Of a stretch of DNA of 64,000 nucleotides, positions 51,618 to 61,662 are shown piece by piece. Positions within the stretch are counted from its first letter, which is position 1. Each line of letters opens with the position of its first letter. This DNA comes from Mycobacteroides abscessus ATCC 19977 (lineage in GTDB: Bacteria; Actinomycetota; Actinomycetes; Mycobacteriales; Mycobacteriaceae). Below the pieces are notes generated by a model, which did no database searches, was not told the origin of the DNA, and saw only the letters and a program-made list of their open reading frames with translations. Position numbers and translations under genes: made by a program. The DNA lies in the NCBI RefSeq assembly GCF_000069185.1, contig NC_010397.1:1674001-1738000 (forward strand). Direction: 5' to 3'.

Positions 51618-52747
51618 TGGGCCGCGGATTGCCGGTGTTTCTCGCCGTCGTGCTGCTGAGCGCCGGATGTTCCACCGGCGGGCTGGCCGACCTGCCGCTG
51701 CCAGCCCCGGGTCTGGGCGCCGGGGGATACCGGCTCACAGCGGTTTTCGCCAATGCGCTCAACCTCCCCGAGCGCGCCAAGGTGAAGCTCGCCGGAGCCG
51801 ACATCGGCGAGGTGGAGTCCATGGCCGCCGTCGACTTTCGTGCGGTGACCACTCTGCGTATTCGGCATGACGTCACTCTGACGGCGGGCAGCACCGCGCA
51901 GTTGCGCACGGCCACACCGCTTGGCGATGTTTTCGTGGCCATTACGCCGCCGGACCAACCCGGCACCGGCATGCTCGCCGACGGCGACACCATTCCCATA
52001 GACCAGACCGGTGCGGCGGCGACCGTCGAGTCGGTGCTCAGCTCGGCGGCGATCCTGGTGAACGGGGGCGCGGTGCACAACCTGACCAACGTCGTGAACG
52101 GCACGGGCAGGGCAGCGGGCCAGGACGGTCAGGCCTTCGGGCGCATGATCGGAAAGTCCAACGAGCTGCTGGGCAAGCTGAACGCGCGGTCGGGGCAGCT
52201 GGATGCCGCGATGACCGAGACGGCTCAGCTGGCCCGGGCGCTGGATGGCAAGAGCGCCCAGCTCGGGCAGGTGCTACACGCGGCGGCCCCGGCAACGGCG
52301 ACATTGCAGGAGAACGCCGGTCAGATCTCCGATCTGGTGCTGCTGTTGGGTGACACCGCACGCGAGTTGGGTAAGTTCCCTTCCATCGCGGGCACCGACA
52401 CCAGCGGGCGCAGCGTGGTCGCCGACGCCAACGCGATTTCCCGGTCCTGGAACGACGTGGTGCTGGACCCGGAGACCAGCCTGCTCTCACTGAATCGGCT
52501 GTACGCGCCGTTCATCAAAATTACTGCGGGATCGGCTATTTCCGGGCGGGCGGGTATCGATCGCCTGGTCCTGGGCGCGATCCCGGACGCCGGATTCGGG
52601 GGAGATCCGGGCTTCCACGGCCCCAAGCGGTACGACTGGGCGAAGTTCGTCGGGACCATCAAGTACTCGTTGTGGCGGCTACAAGAACGCGTCGTCGGGC
52701 AGGGGCCCGCAGCGCAGGGCTTCGGTGTGCAAGGCCCCACCCGATGA
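51617..52747 (+). CDS. mceE: Mce family lipoprotein, MceE position
   Basis: 376 residues. Signal peptide with lipobox LSAGC (Cys about residue 17), the lipoprotein feature of MceE. Mce domain ALNLPERAKVKLAGADIGEV follows. GTG 51614 is an alternative start that overlaps mceD by 4 bp. Confidence 0.87.
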   Translation: MGRGLPVFLAVVLLSAGCSTGGLADLPLPAPGLGAGGYRLTAVFANALNLPERAKVKLAGADIGEVESMAAVDFRAVTTLRIRHDVTLTAGSTAQLRTATPLGDVFVAITPPDQPGTGMLADGDTIPIDQTGAAATVESVLSSAAILVNGGAVHNLTNVVNGTGRAAGQDGQAFGRMIGKSNELLGKLNARSGQLDAAMTETAQLARALDGKSAQLGQVLHAAAPATATLQENAGQISDLVLLLGDTARELGKFPSIAGTDTSGRSVVADANAISRSWNDVVLDPETSLLSLNRLYAPFIKITAGSAISGRAGIDRLVLGAIPDAGFGGDPGFHGPKRYDWAKFVGTIKYSLWRLQERVVGQGPAAQGFGVQGPTR

Positions 52748-53943
52748 GCCGCGCCTGGGCCAGCGGCCTGTCTCTCGTTTTCCTGCTGGTGGTTTCAGTC
52801 ACCTACCTGTTGGTGGGCGTGCTGCACGTGCGGCCATTGGCGTCGAGCTATCCGCTGACCATCCAACTTGCCGAATCCGGCGGACTGCTGCCCAACCAGG
52901 ACGTGACGCTGCACGGGGTACGGATCGGCTCGGTCGACTCATTGACCTTCACCGGAACCGGTGTCAACGCGGTCGTGAACGTCGACGGCGGTGTGCGGGT
53001 GCCCGCGTCCGCGGTGGTGCGGGTTTCGGGGCTGTCGCCGGCCGGCGAGCAGTACCTCGACTTCTCGGCGGGATCGGACACCGGTCCGTTCCTGACCGCG
53101 GGTGACGTGATCACCCGGGATCGCACCGACATCCCGGTGACCCCGGCGCAGCTGCTGTCCCACGCCGATGGTGTGCTGGCACAAGTAGATCCGTCGAAGA
53201 TCGAGCGCATCAAGAAGGAACTGAGCCTGAGCGCCGCGGGGCCGCGCAAGCTCACCGACATCGTCGACGGCGGGGTGTTCTTGTTGGCCACCCTGGATTC
53301 GGTTCTGCCCGAGACGGTTAGCGCCATCAAGGACAGCCGCACGGTGTTGTCGGCGGCGGTCGATGTCAACGGGGGCATCGCGGCCACCGCACGCAATCTG
53401 CGCGGCACTCTCACGGGTATCAATGCCATGGACGGGGGCTACCGCACACTCATCGGCCAGGCTCCGCAGGTTCTGCACGCCGCCGACAAGCTTTTCGACG
53501 ACAACTCCGACACCATGGTGCAGCTGCTGGCCAACCTGGCCGTGAACGCGCGGCTGTCCTATGTGCGGGTGCCGGCGCTGAACGCCTTGTTCCCCAACTA
53601 CCGCGGTTCGGCGCTGGAGGCGTTCATCAGCACCATGCATGACTACGGGCTATGGGTGACCGCCGACCTGTATCCGCGGTATGCCTGCGATTACGGCACC
53701 CCGCGGCACCCACCCTCGGCGGCCGACTACCCGGAGCCGTTCCTGTATACGTACTGCCGCGACGACGATCCCGCCATCCTGGTGCGCGGCGCCAAGAACG
53801 CCCCGCGCCCGGCGGGGGACGACACCGCCGGGCCGCCGCCCGGCGCCGACCTGGGCGCCAGGTCCGACCCGACGCCGCCGGGCCGCTACACCATCCCGAC
53901 GCCCTACGGTGGGCCGGCGCTGCCCATCGAGCCACCGAGGTAG
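52744..53943 (+). CDS. mceF: Mce family protein, MceF position
   Basis: 399 residues: anchor (LSLVFLLVVSVTYLLVGVL), Mce domain (GGLLPNQDVTLHGVRIGSV), helical region and a Pro-rich end (GPPPGADLGARSDPTPPG). ATG overlaps mceE (ATGA). It completes a six-member Mce set. Confidence 0.87.
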   Translation: MSRAWASGLSLVFLLVVSVTYLLVGVLHVRPLASSYPLTIQLAESGGLLPNQDVTLHGVRIGSVDSLTFTGTGVNAVVNVDGGVRVPASAVVRVSGLSPAGEQYLDFSAGSDTGPFLTAGDVITRDRTDIPVTPAQLLSHADGVLAQVDPSKIERIKKELSLSAAGPRKLTDIVDGGVFLLATLDSVLPETVSAIKDSRTVLSAAVDVNGGIAATARNLRGTLTGINAMDGGYRTLIGQAPQVLHAADKLFDDNSDTMVQLLANLAVNARLSYVRVPALNALFPNYRGSALEAFISTMHDYGLWVTADLYPRYACDYGTPRHPPSAADYPEPFLYTYCRDDDPAILVRGAKNAPRPAGDDTAGPPPGADLGARSDPTPPGRYTIPTPYGGPALPIEPPR

Positions 53944-54843
53944 ATGATGCCGGCCAACAATTCGCAACCGCGCCCGTTGTCGGCCGCCAGCCGCGCCGTG
54001 CACACCCGCCGCATCGCGTTCACCTTCGATCGGTCCGCGCCCTCGCGGCGGCACTTCATGGCCGGCGATATCGCCATGAGTCATCTGGTGGCGCTGTTGT
54101 CGGGGTTCTTCCCGTCCGGGGAAGAGTTCTTCATCCAGTCGGTGCGGCGCTACGACCGGCAGATCCTCGACCCGGTGCTCAAAAAGCAGGTCGCGGGCTT
54201 CATCGGGCAGGAGATGACGCACGGAATGCAGCACCGCGAACTGAACACCCAGCTGGTGCGTCGTGGCTACTGGGCGACCGGGCTCATGGATCGCGTGGGC
54301 ACCCGACTGGTCAAGCGCATGAAACAGCACCGGGAGCGGATGCCGGATACCGTCGCCCGGGCGGCGCTTGCCGTCACCGCGGGGGTGGAGCACCTCACCG
54401 CGATTCTCGGGGAACAAGTGCTCAGCGTGCCCTGGATACAGCAGCAGCTGACCGACCCCGAGGTGCGCGCGATGCTGAACTGGCATGCCATCGAGGAGAT
54501 GGAACACAAGTCGGTGGCCTTCGACGTGTACCGGTACGTCGGCGGGACCGAGCGGATGCGTATCGCGGCGATGGTTCTCACGCTGGGGCTCTTCCTGACC
54601 CGGACGGTGATCCTGCTGGCCTCGATCGTCACCGATCCGTGGGCCTGGCGCCGCCCCGCGCGGACCCTGCGCAGCCTGGCAACCCTGCCGCGCACCCCGC
54701 TGTTCGCGGGGCTGGGAGCTAAGATTCGCTGCTACCTGCGGCCCGGCTTCCATCCCGACGACATCGACCATGGCCCTTTGCTCGAGAAGTGGCGCGAGGA
54801 GTACTTCGGTCCCGAGGGCACCCTGCTGGACCATCTGAAGTAG
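53944..54843 (+). CDS. Ferritin-like predicted metal-dependent hydrolase, last gene of the operon
   Basis: 299 residues. Metal-ligand pattern of the PF10118-type family: FIGQEMTHGMQHREL, GVEHLTAIL and WHAIEEMEHKSVAFD, arranged as a ferritin-like helical bundle with Glu and His. A hydrophobic helix (MVLTLGLFLTRTVILLASIV) follows. Members are often named metal-dependent hydrolases without proof; a di-iron oxidase is equally likely. ATG directly follows the mceF stop, so it belongs to the operon and could modify the imported or exported lipid. Confidence 0.75.
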   Translation: MMPANNSQPRPLSAASRAVHTRRIAFTFDRSAPSRRHFMAGDIAMSHLVALLSGFFPSGEEFFIQSVRRYDRQILDPVLKKQVAGFIGQEMTHGMQHRELNTQLVRRGYWATGLMDRVGTRLVKRMKQHRERMPDTVARAALAVTAGVEHLTAILGEQVLSVPWIQQQLTDPEVRAMLNWHAIEEMEHKSVAFDVYRYVGGTERMRIAAMVLTLGLFLTRTVILLASIVTDPWAWRRPARTLRSLATLPRTPLFAGLGAKIRCYLRPGFHPDDIDHGPLLEKWREEYFGPEGTLLDHLK

Positions 54844-54886
54844 TTGCCGCAAGGCGACCGAGGTAGAAAGCGTTTTGTCCGGCCCT

Positions 54887-54892
54887 TAGGCT
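54887..54892 (+). promoter_or_regulatory. Possible -10 for glyS
   Basis: TAGGCT fits TANNNT, 53 nt before the glyS GTG. No good -35 was found. The 102-bp gap after the long operon is otherwise empty. Confidence 0.3.
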
Positions 54893-54945
54893 GTCCAGGT
54901 CAATTACTGCTGTCTTGTGGACCTCAAGAGGAGCCTGAGCGAATC

Positions 54946-56364
54946 GTGGCCGCCAAGCCGAACGCCGCTGGTAAGAAGATCGAGGCCGTCGTCAACCTCG
55001 CCAAACGCCGGGGACTTGTGTACCCCTGCGGCGAGATCTACGGCGGAACCAAGTCGGCGTGGGATTACGGGCCGCTCGGCGTGGAACTCAAGGAGAACAT
55101 CAAGAAGCAGTGGTGGCGCTCGGTCGTCACCAGCCGCGACGACGTCGTCGGCCTGGACTCCTCGGTGATCCTGCCGCGCCAGGTGTGGGTGGCCTCCGGC
55201 CACGTCGAGGTGTTCAACGATCCGCTGGTGGAGTGCCTGAACTGTCATAAGCGCCACCGCCAGGACCACCTGCAAGAAGCCTATAGCGAAAAAGAGGCGA
55301 AAAAGGGCCTCACAATCGCGCCCGAGTCGGTTCCCATGACCGAGATCGTGTGCCCGGACTGTGGCAACAAGGGCCAGTGGACCGAGCCGCGCGACTTCAA
55401 CATGATGCTCAAGACCTACCTGGGTCCCATCGAGACCGAAGAGGGTCTGCACTACCTGCGCCCCGAGACGGCACAGGGCATCTTCATCAACTTCAAGAAT
55501 GTCGTGACCACCTCGCGGCAGAAGCCGCCCTTCGGCATCGGCCAGATCGGCAAGAGCTTCCGCAACGAGATCACCCCCGGCAACTTCATCTTCCGCACGC
55601 GCGAATTCGAGCAGATGGAGATGGAGTTCTTCGTCGAGCCGTCCACGGCGCCCGAGTGGCACAAGTACTGGATCGACACCCGGCTGCAGTGGTACGTCGA
55701 CCTGGGTATCGACCCGGAGAATCTGCGGCTGTACGACCACCCCAAGGAGAAGTTGTCGCATTACTCCGACGGCACCGTCGATATCGAGTACAAGTTCGGT
55801 TTCAGCGGCAACCCGTGGGGCGAGCTGGAAGGCATCGCCAACCGCACCGACTTCGATTTATCCACGCACGCAAAGCATTCCGGTGAGGATCTGTCGTACT
55901 ACGATCAGGCCGAGGACCGCCGGTACACCCCGTACGTGATTGAGCCGGCGGCCGGTCTGACCCGGTCCTTCATGGCCTTCCTGGTTGATGCGTACCACGA
56001 GGACGAGGCGCCGAACGCCAAGGGCGGCGTGGACACCCGTACGGTGCTGCGGCTGGATCCGCGGCTGGCCCCGGTCAAGGTCGCGGTACTGCCGCTGTCG
56101 CGCAATGCCGACCTGAGCCCGCGGGCCAAGGCGCTGGCCGCCGAGCTGCGCCAGAGCTGGAATGTCGACTTCGATGACGCCGGGGCAATCGGCCGGAGGT
56201 ATCGTCGACAGGACGAGATCGGTACCCCGTTCTGCGTCACAGTCGATTTCGACTCGCTCGAAGACGACTCCGTCACCGTTCGCGACCGCGACGAGATGAC
56301 CCAGCAGCGTATTCCGATCGGCGGCGTGGCCGATCATCTCGCCAAAACCCTCAAGGGCTGCTAG
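54946..56364 (+). CDS. glyS: Glycyl-tRNA synthetase (alpha2, class II)
   Basis: 472 residues. Class II motifs: [20 protein letters not shown] (motif 2) and [17 protein letters not shown] (motif 3), with an inserted zinc-type CLNCHKRH ... CPDCGNKG. The GTG start gives [26 protein letters not shown], near the usual length (463 in M. tuberculosis). A longer in-frame start at 54844 lacks support. Confidence 0.93.
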   Translation: MAAKPNAAGKKIEAVVNLAKRRGLVYPCGEIYGGTKSAWDYGPLGVELKENIKKQWWRSVVTSRDDVVGLDSSVILPRQVWVASGHVEVFNDPLVECLNCHKRHRQDHLQEAYSEKEAKKGLTIAPESVPMTEIVCPDCGNKGQWTEPRDFNMMLKTYLGPIETEEGLHYLRPETAQGIFINFKNVVTTSRQKPPFGIGQIGKSFRNEITPGNFIFRTREFEQMEMEFFVEPSTAPEWHKYWIDTRLQWYVDLGIDPENLRLYDHPKEKLSHYSDGTVDIEYKFGFSGNPWGELEGIANRTDFDLSTHAKHSGEDLSYYDQAEDRRYTPYVIEPAAGLTRSFMAFLVDAYHEDEAPNAKGGVDTRTVLRLDPRLAPVKVAVLPLSRNADLSPRAKALAAELRQSWNVDFDDAGAIGRRYRRQDEIGTPFCVTVDFDSLEDDSVTVRDRDEMTQQRIPIGGVADHLAKTLKGC

Positions 56365-56377
56365 CCGAGGAGCAGAA

Positions 56378-57772
56378 ATGACTGACGTTCAGAATCACAT
56401 CGGAATCGATCCCGCCAGCGCGCCGATCGAGGCTCCCGCGGCCGAGGCGCAGGTCCGCGCCGACGACCGTGGGCACGTTTTCCACTCATGGTCCGCGCAG
56501 GCGATGATCGACCCGCTGCCGATCGCCGGTGGTTCGGGCGCGACATTCTGGGACTACACCGGCAAGGAGTACCTGGACTTCGCCTCGCAGCTGGTCAATC
56601 TCAACCTGGGGCACCAGCATCCGCGTCTGGTCGAATCGATCCAGCGTCAGGCCGGTCGGCTGGCCACCATTGCCCCCGCCTTCGCCAACGACGTGCGCGG
56701 CGAGCTTGCCCGCCTGGTCGCCGAGCGCGCGCCCGGAACCCTGAACAAGGTGTTCTTCACCAACGGTGGCACCGAGGCCGTCGAGCATGCGGTGCGCATG
56801 GCGCGCCACCACACCGGGCGCCGCAAAGTGCTTGCCGCATACCGCAGCTACCACGGCGGCACCACCACCTCGATGTCGCTGACGGGTGAGCCGCGCCGCT
56901 GGGCCAACGACCCGGGTGACAACTCCGTGGTGCACTTCTTCGGTCCGTATGCCTACCGTTCGGTGTTCCACTCCACCACGCCCGAGGAGGAAACCCAGAG
57001 GGCGCTGGAGCATCTGGAGCAGGTCATCAACCTGGAGGGCCCGCCCACCATCGCCGCGATCATCCTGGAATCGGTGGTCGGCACCAACGGTGTGCTGGTG
57101 CCCCCGCCGGGCTACCTGGCCGGCGTTCGGGAGATCTGCGACCGGTACGGCCTGGTGTTCATCGCCGACGAGGTAATGGTCGGCTTCGGCCGATTCGGGG
57201 AATGGTTCGCCATCAACGCCTTTGATGTCACCCCGGATCTCATCACCTTTGCCAAGGGCATCAACTCCGGTTACGTCCCGCTGGGTGGTGTGGTGATCTC
57301 CGATGCCATCGCCACCAGCTTCGACCACCGCCCGTACCCGGGTGGGCTGACCTACTCCGGCCATCCATTGGCCTGCGCGGTGGGCGTCGAGACCATCAAG
57401 GTCTTCGAGGATGACCAGATCCTGAAGCGGGTGCGCGATCTCGGTGAGCGCGTGGTGCGTCCGGAGCTGGAACGCTGGGTGCAGGCGCACCCGAGCGTCG
57501 GTGAGATCCGCGGCCGTGGCCTGTTCTGGGCCGTGGAACTGGTGCGCAACAAGGAAACTCGTGAACCCCTGGTGCCGTTCAACGCCAGTGGTGAGGCGGC
57601 GGCGCCGATGAACGCGTTCGCGGCGGCGTGCAAGAAGGCAGGCCTGTGGCCGTTCACGCACTTCAACCGCACGCATGTGGCGCCTCCGCTGATTATCAGC
57701 GAGGAAGATCTGCGGCGCGGGCTCTCGATCATCGACGCGGCGCTGAATGTCGCCGACGGGTACGTGGATTAA
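56378..57772 (+). CDS. Class III aminotransferase (omega-aminotransferase type)
   Basis: 464 residues: [35 protein letters not shown] and the PLP Lys in [17 protein letters not shown]. It groups with beta-alanine, taurine or putrescine:pyruvate aminotransferases, but the amine donor cannot be read from sequence. It follows glyS by 13 bp and converges on the ACC deaminase gene with a 4-bp overlap. It is distinct from the diaminobutyrate-type enzyme at 36723. Confidence 0.85.
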   Translation: MTDVQNHIGIDPASAPIEAPAAEAQVRADDRGHVFHSWSAQAMIDPLPIAGGSGATFWDYTGKEYLDFASQLVNLNLGHQHPRLVESIQRQAGRLATIAPAFANDVRGELARLVAERAPGTLNKVFFTNGGTEAVEHAVRMARHHTGRRKVLAAYRSYHGGTTTSMSLTGEPRRWANDPGDNSVVHFFGPYAYRSVFHSTTPEEETQRALEHLEQVINLEGPPTIAAIILESVVGTNGVLVPPPGYLAGVREICDRYGLVFIADEVMVGFGRFGEWFAINAFDVTPDLITFAKGINSGYVPLGGVVISDAIATSFDHRPYPGGLTYSGHPLACAVGVETIKVFEDDQILKRVRDLGERVVRPELERWVQAHPSVGEIRGRGLFWAVELVRNKETREPLVPFNASGEAAAPMNAFAAACKKAGLWPFTHFNRTHVAPPLIISEEDLRRGLSIIDAALNVADGYVD

Positions 57773-58791
57773 CCGGTAAAGGCGCCGCTGTAGGCGTTGA
57801 GGGCAGGCTGGCCGCCCAGATGGGCATACAGCACGGTTGAGCCGGGCTCGATCGTCCCGTTCGTGACCAGGTCGATCAGGCCTGCCATCGACTTGCCCTC
57901 GTACACCGGATCGGTGATCATCGCCTCCAGCCGTCCGCACAGCTGGATCGCTTCGATTGTGGAATCGACAGGTACGCCGTACTTTTCGCCTGCCCAACCC
58001 TCGAGCACGGTGATTTCTTCGGGGCGCAGCTCGCGTTCGAGTCCGATCTGGTCCGCGGTATGGCGTGCGATGCGGGTGACCTGGTCGGTGGTCTGCGTGA
58101 GGGTGGCGGACGCGTCGATACCGAGCACCCGCCGCGGCGGGCCTCCGGCGTCGGCGAGTGCGGCGAATCCCGCGATCATCCCGGCGTGCGTGGAACCGGT
58201 GACGGTGCACACGACGATGGTGTCGAAGAAGACGCCCAGCTGTTCTTCTTGCGCGGCGACCTCATAGGCCCAATTGGCGAAGCCCAGTCCGCCGTACTTG
58301 TGTTCGGACGCCCCCGCCGGGATGGGATAGGGCTTGCCGCCGGCATTTTCGACGGCGGTGAGTGCCTCTTCCCACGATTGACGGATGCCGATATCGAAAC
58401 CCGCTGGATCCAGCTGGGTGTGGGCGCCCATGATTCGTGACAGCAGGATGTTGCCCACCTTGTCGTTGCCGGGGTCGTCCCAATCCACCCAGCGTTCCTG
58501 CACCAGGTGGCACCGCATACCCAGCACCGCCGCCACCGCGGCCACCTGCCGGGTGTGGTTGGACTGGTAGCCGCCGATGGATACCAAGGTGTCGGCGCCG
58601 CTGGCCAGGATGTCCGGGACGATGTACTCCAGCTTGCGTACCTTGTTGCCGCCGAAGGCAAGTCCGGAGTTGCAGTCCTCCCGTTTGGCCCAGATCTGCG
58701 CGCCGCCGAGGTGGCTGCTCAGCCGCTGCAGGGGATGGACGGGGCTGGGGCCGAAGGTCAGTGGGTAGCGGGCAAAATCGTGGATCGACAC
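57769..58791 (-). CDS. acdS: 1-aminocyclopropane-1-carboxylate deaminase
   Basis: 340 residues, fold II PLP enzyme. PLP Lys in [11 protein letters not shown]. The residues that separate true ACC deaminases from D-cysteine desulfhydrases, Glu in DPVYEGKSM and Leu in [13 protein letters not shown], match the ACC deaminase pattern. It would cleave ACC to 2-oxobutyrate and ammonia. Length fits the family (about 338). A GntR-family regulator lies 47 bp upstream on the same strand and is the likely controller. Confidence 0.87.
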   Translation of the reverse strand: MSIHDFARYPLTFGPSPVHPLQRLSSHLGGAQIWAKREDCNSGLAFGGNKVRKLEYIVPDILASGADTLVSIGGYQSNHTRQVAAVAAVLGMRCHLVQERWVDWDDPGNDKVGNILLSRIMGAHTQLDPAGFDIGIRQSWEEALTAVENAGGKPYPIPAGASEHKYGGLGFANWAYEVAAQEEQLGVFFDTIVVCTVTGSTHAGMIAGFAALADAGGPPRRVLGIDASATLTQTTDQVTRIARHTADQIGLERELRPEEITVLEGWAGEKYGVPVDSTIEAIQLCGRLEAMITDPVYEGKSMAGLIDLVTNGTIEPGSTVLYAHLGGQPALNAYSGAFTG

Positions 58792-58838
58792 GGGCTCTCC
58801 TGGCGTTGTGTGGTGATATCGATGCGGAACAACGTTTT

Positions 58839-59519
58839 TCAGCCGGCTCCGCGTTCTTCGTGTGCGGCGCCCTCGGGCGCCGCAATGAGGGTGTGCCAGT
58901 TGTCGCGCGCGGCGCGGCCCGCGCCCTCGCTGTCACCGGCTTCGCACCGGGCGATGATCTGCTCGTGCAGGGCCACCGAATGGCGTCCGTCGCGGCTGGC
59001 GAAGCGGATTCGTTCCAGGCGGCGCAGCACGGGGGTGACCTGTTCGAGTACGGCGGCGATGTAGGGGTTGGCGCTGGCTTCGACGGCGACGGCGTGGAAT
59101 TCGTCGTCCGCGGCCAGAGCGGCGTCGGGATCGTGGGCGTCCAGGGCGGCGGCGAAGCGGGTGTTGGCGTGCCGCATCGCCGCGAGGTCGCCGGGGGAGA
59201 TGTTGGTGATCGCCTCCCGGACGGCGAGCTCGTGCATCGCGGCGGCGACGGACTGCGCGGCACGTGCCTCGCGGACGTCGATGGGACTGACGATGGTGTG
59301 CCTACCCGGTTGGGTCTGCACCAGGCCGGCTTGCTCCAGGCGGGCCAGGGCCTCGCGGATCGGGGTCCGGCTCACTCCCAGCCATCGGCTCAACTCGTCG
59401 TCACGCAGGCGTTCACCGGGGGCGAGTGTGCCGTCGACGATGGCCGTACGCAGGGCCTTGTAGGCGTTATCGCGGAGCAGGGATCGCGCTGCGATGCCCT
59501 CCGAGGGCGGTACCGGCAT
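58839..59519 (-). CDS. GntR-family regulator (FCD type)
   Basis: 226 residues from ATG 59519. Winged helix [31 protein letters not shown] and a C-terminal helical FCD ligand domain with the metal-type residues [13 protein letters not shown] and [14 protein letters not shown]. It probably regulates acdS and itself. A longer in-frame start at 59555 is possible but would read through the palindrome. No ligand can be named. Confidence 0.8.
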   Translation of the reverse strand: MPVPPSEGIAARSLLRDNAYKALRTAIVDGTLAPGERLRDDELSRWLGVSRTPIREALARLEQAGLVQTQPGRHTIVSPIDVREARAAQSVAAAMHELAVREAITNISPGDLAAMRHANTRFAAALDAHDPDAALAADDEFHAVAVEASANPYIAAVLEQVTPVLRRLERIRFASRDGRHSVALHEQIIARCEAGDSEGAGRAARDNWHTLIAAPEGAAHEERGAG

Positions 59520-59532
59520 GCAATATATTGCA
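59519..59532. promoter_or_regulatory. Perfect 14-bp palindrome, likely GntR operator
   Basis: TGCAATATATTGCA, AT-rich in a GC-rich genome, lies at the start codon of the GntR gene. FCD-type GntR regulators bind palindromes of this kind. Read on the minus strand it contains TATATT, a possible -10, so binding would block the promoter: autoregulation is likely. Confidence 0.7.
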
Positions 59533-59587
59533 CATCGGTAGGCGGCGCAGGTCAAGTACCAGGGCCGCGCCGGATGGATGCGGCCAG

Positions 59588-61603
59588 TTAGAAGCGGCCC
59601 CCGCCGCCGCGGAAGCTCGATCCGGAGGATCGGGAGGATCCGCCGTAGGACGACGACCCGGAACCTGACCAGGAGCTGTGGTGGCCCGCTCCACCGCTGA
59701 GCATGCCGCGCAGGATTCCGCCGATCACCGCGCCGGCGACATTGCCGGCCACGTCGCCGGCCACGCTGTACCCGCCGTATCCGTTGCCGTAATACCGCTG
59801 AGCGCTCTGCACCTCCTGCTGTGCCGAGTATTGGGCCTGGGTCGCCAGTTCGGCGGCGCCGTTGGCGAAGAGGATCGCATCGGACGGATTGGAGGCCCGG
59901 CTCTGCTCGGCAGCGGCCAGCCGGCGCTGTGCCTCATCCAGATTCCAGCGCGTCCTGGCGCCCACGGCGCCGCGGTGCAGGCCGATGTACTGGTTGACCG
60001 CGTCCAGTCGCTGGCGCGCGGCCACGAGCGCTTGATCGAGCACGCGGGCACGCCGTTCCGCGGCCGCCCTTTCTTCCTGTGCCGCCGCCAAGAGTTTGTC
60101 CAGCTGTGCGTCGGCGGCAGCGAGGTGAGTGAACGCGGTCAGCGGGTCGGTCGCGCCGATGCGCTCGGCGTCGGCGACGGCCGCCACGGCGGCGTCGTGC
60201 GCCTTGGTCAACTCCTCCGAGGACGGCAGCCTGCCTTGTTTCTGGAATTCTTCGGCCTGCGCGATATCGGATTTCGTGTCGGCGATGGACGCGGCCAGCG
60301 AGTCGATGGCGTGGCGGATGTTGTTGGCGGCGTTGTCGATCGCGTCCAGCAGGGCGTTGGCCTGCGTCAGCGCCGATTCGGCACCACGGATGGCATCCAC
60401 GAGGCTCATCTGCTGGCCCTCCAGGGCGCGGGCCGCCAGTTCGCGCCCGTGCGTGATGCGGGAATCGGCAAAGCGGACACGCTCGGTGGCCTCGGCGACG
60501 TTGTCACCGATGGATGCCAATGCCGCGGCATCGAATTCGGTGCGCAGCTGGCCGAGAATCCGTTCGGACTCCGGTAGCCGGGCGGTGACGGCCACCACCT
60601 GTTGCGTGAGGGTATCCAGCTTGGCGGGCGCGTTGATCACCAAGTTCCGTAACGCGTCGAAGGCGCTGGACTGGTCCTCCAGGGTGCGATCGGCGCGGGC
60701 GGCCGTGGTGATGACGTCGATCAGCAGCCGCCGCTGTTCCAGCGGTGTTTCCGGGATCGCGTCATCGAGCTGCTTGCGCACCGAGAATGCTTGGGCCAGT
60801 GCCTTTTTTGCCGAATCGACGGCCTGCTGAAAGGGCGCGGTGGATTCGGTGCCAAATTCCTCGACGGCCAGCGCGAGTTCGGCCTCGCTGGTACGCACCG
60901 CGTTGTCGACGTTCACCACAATGGATTTGGACAAGCCGTCCAGCGCGGTGACCGGCTGCTTCGCCAGCGCCTCGGCGTCCGAGGGGTCGATGCCCTTGGC
61001 CGCTTCGATTTCCGCCCGCCGGCGCGAGCGGGTGCGGAACCAGGAGAACAGCATGAACGCGCCGACCAACACGGCGCCAAAGGCCAGTGCACCCAGGACC
61101 GGCTTCCAGGGAATGGAGGCCGATGAGGAGGCGGCTGATTCCAGCCCGGTGGCGGTCTTGATGGCGGCGCCGTCCCAGTCCGACGTGCGTAGCGCGGGTT
61201 CGATCGTGTTGGTCCGCAGATTCTCGATCTCCGAGTCGCTGACGTTCTTGATACCCGAGGCCACCTGGAACGCGTAGCTGCGCTCCTCGGTCGCCACCGC
61301 CAGCAGGGCGTCACGGTCTCCCAGGTTGCTGGCCTTGATGGTCTTGTCCGCCCACGCCGTTGGGTCGGTGCCCTCGAAGTCCTTGACGTATACCACCCAG
61401 AGCCGGACGTGCTGCTGGTCGTAGAGCTGGTCGACGGCGGCGCGCACCTTCGCCGGGTTTTTCAGCGCCCCGGCCCGGTCGGTGACATAGCCCGGTATCC
61501 GGAACGGCGGATCGGCGCTCGCCACCGGTGCCAGCAGCAGCGTCGGGGCACAGACCGCGATGAGGACTCCGAGCAGGCCCGCGAGGGCACGCAGCAGACG
61601 CAT
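59588..61603 (-). CDS. TPM-domain membrane protein (Rv2345-like)
   Basis: 671 residues: signal peptide (LLRALAGLLGVLIAVCAPTLLL), an extracytoplasmic TPM domain (FRIPGYVTDRAGALK ... DRDALLAVATEERSYAFQV), one membrane helix (PVLGALAFGAVLVGAFMLFSW), then a long coiled-coil cytoplasmic part of about 350 residues and a Gly/Ser-rich end (SYGGSSRSSGSSFRGGGGRF). TPM domains have been described as phosphatases or assembly factors; here the role is unknown. ATG 61603 begins the signal peptide. Confidence 0.8.
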   Translation of the reverse strand: MRLLRALAGLLGVLIAVCAPTLLLAPVASADPPFRIPGYVTDRAGALKNPAKVRAAVDQLYDQQHVRLWVVYVKDFEGTDPTAWADKTIKASNLGDRDALLAVATEERSYAFQVASGIKNVSDSEIENLRTNTIEPALRTSDWDGAAIKTATGLESAASSSASIPWKPVLGALAFGAVLVGAFMLFSWFRTRSRRRAEIEAAKGIDPSDAEALAKQPVTALDGLSKSIVVNVDNAVRTSEAELALAVEEFGTESTAPFQQAVDSAKKALAQAFSVRKQLDDAIPETPLEQRRLLIDVITTAARADRTLEDQSSAFDALRNLVINAPAKLDTLTQQVVAVTARLPESERILGQLRTEFDAAALASIGDNVAEATERVRFADSRITHGRELAARALEGQQMSLVDAIRGAESALTQANALLDAIDNAANNIRHAIDSLAASIADTKSDIAQAEEFQKQGRLPSSEELTKAHDAAVAAVADAERIGATDPLTAFTHLAAADAQLDKLLAAAQEERAAAERRARVLDQALVAARQRLDAVNQYIGLHRGAVGARTRWNLDEAQRRLAAAEQSRASNPSDAILFANGAAELATQAQYSAQQEVQSAQRYYGNGYGGYSVAGDVAGNVAGAVIGGILRGMLSGGAGHHSSWSGSGSSSYGGSSRSSGSSFRGGGGRF

Positions 61604-61662
61604 GGTCGTCAATCTAGTGCCTCGCAAGACGCTTCGACCCGCCCTGGCAGACTGTGCCTACG

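Noticed and set aside
56486..58210. 574-codon minus-strand ORF
   Set aside because: Antisense to the class III aminotransferase, His/Arg/Gly-rich, with no recognisable domain; a GC-rich shadow.
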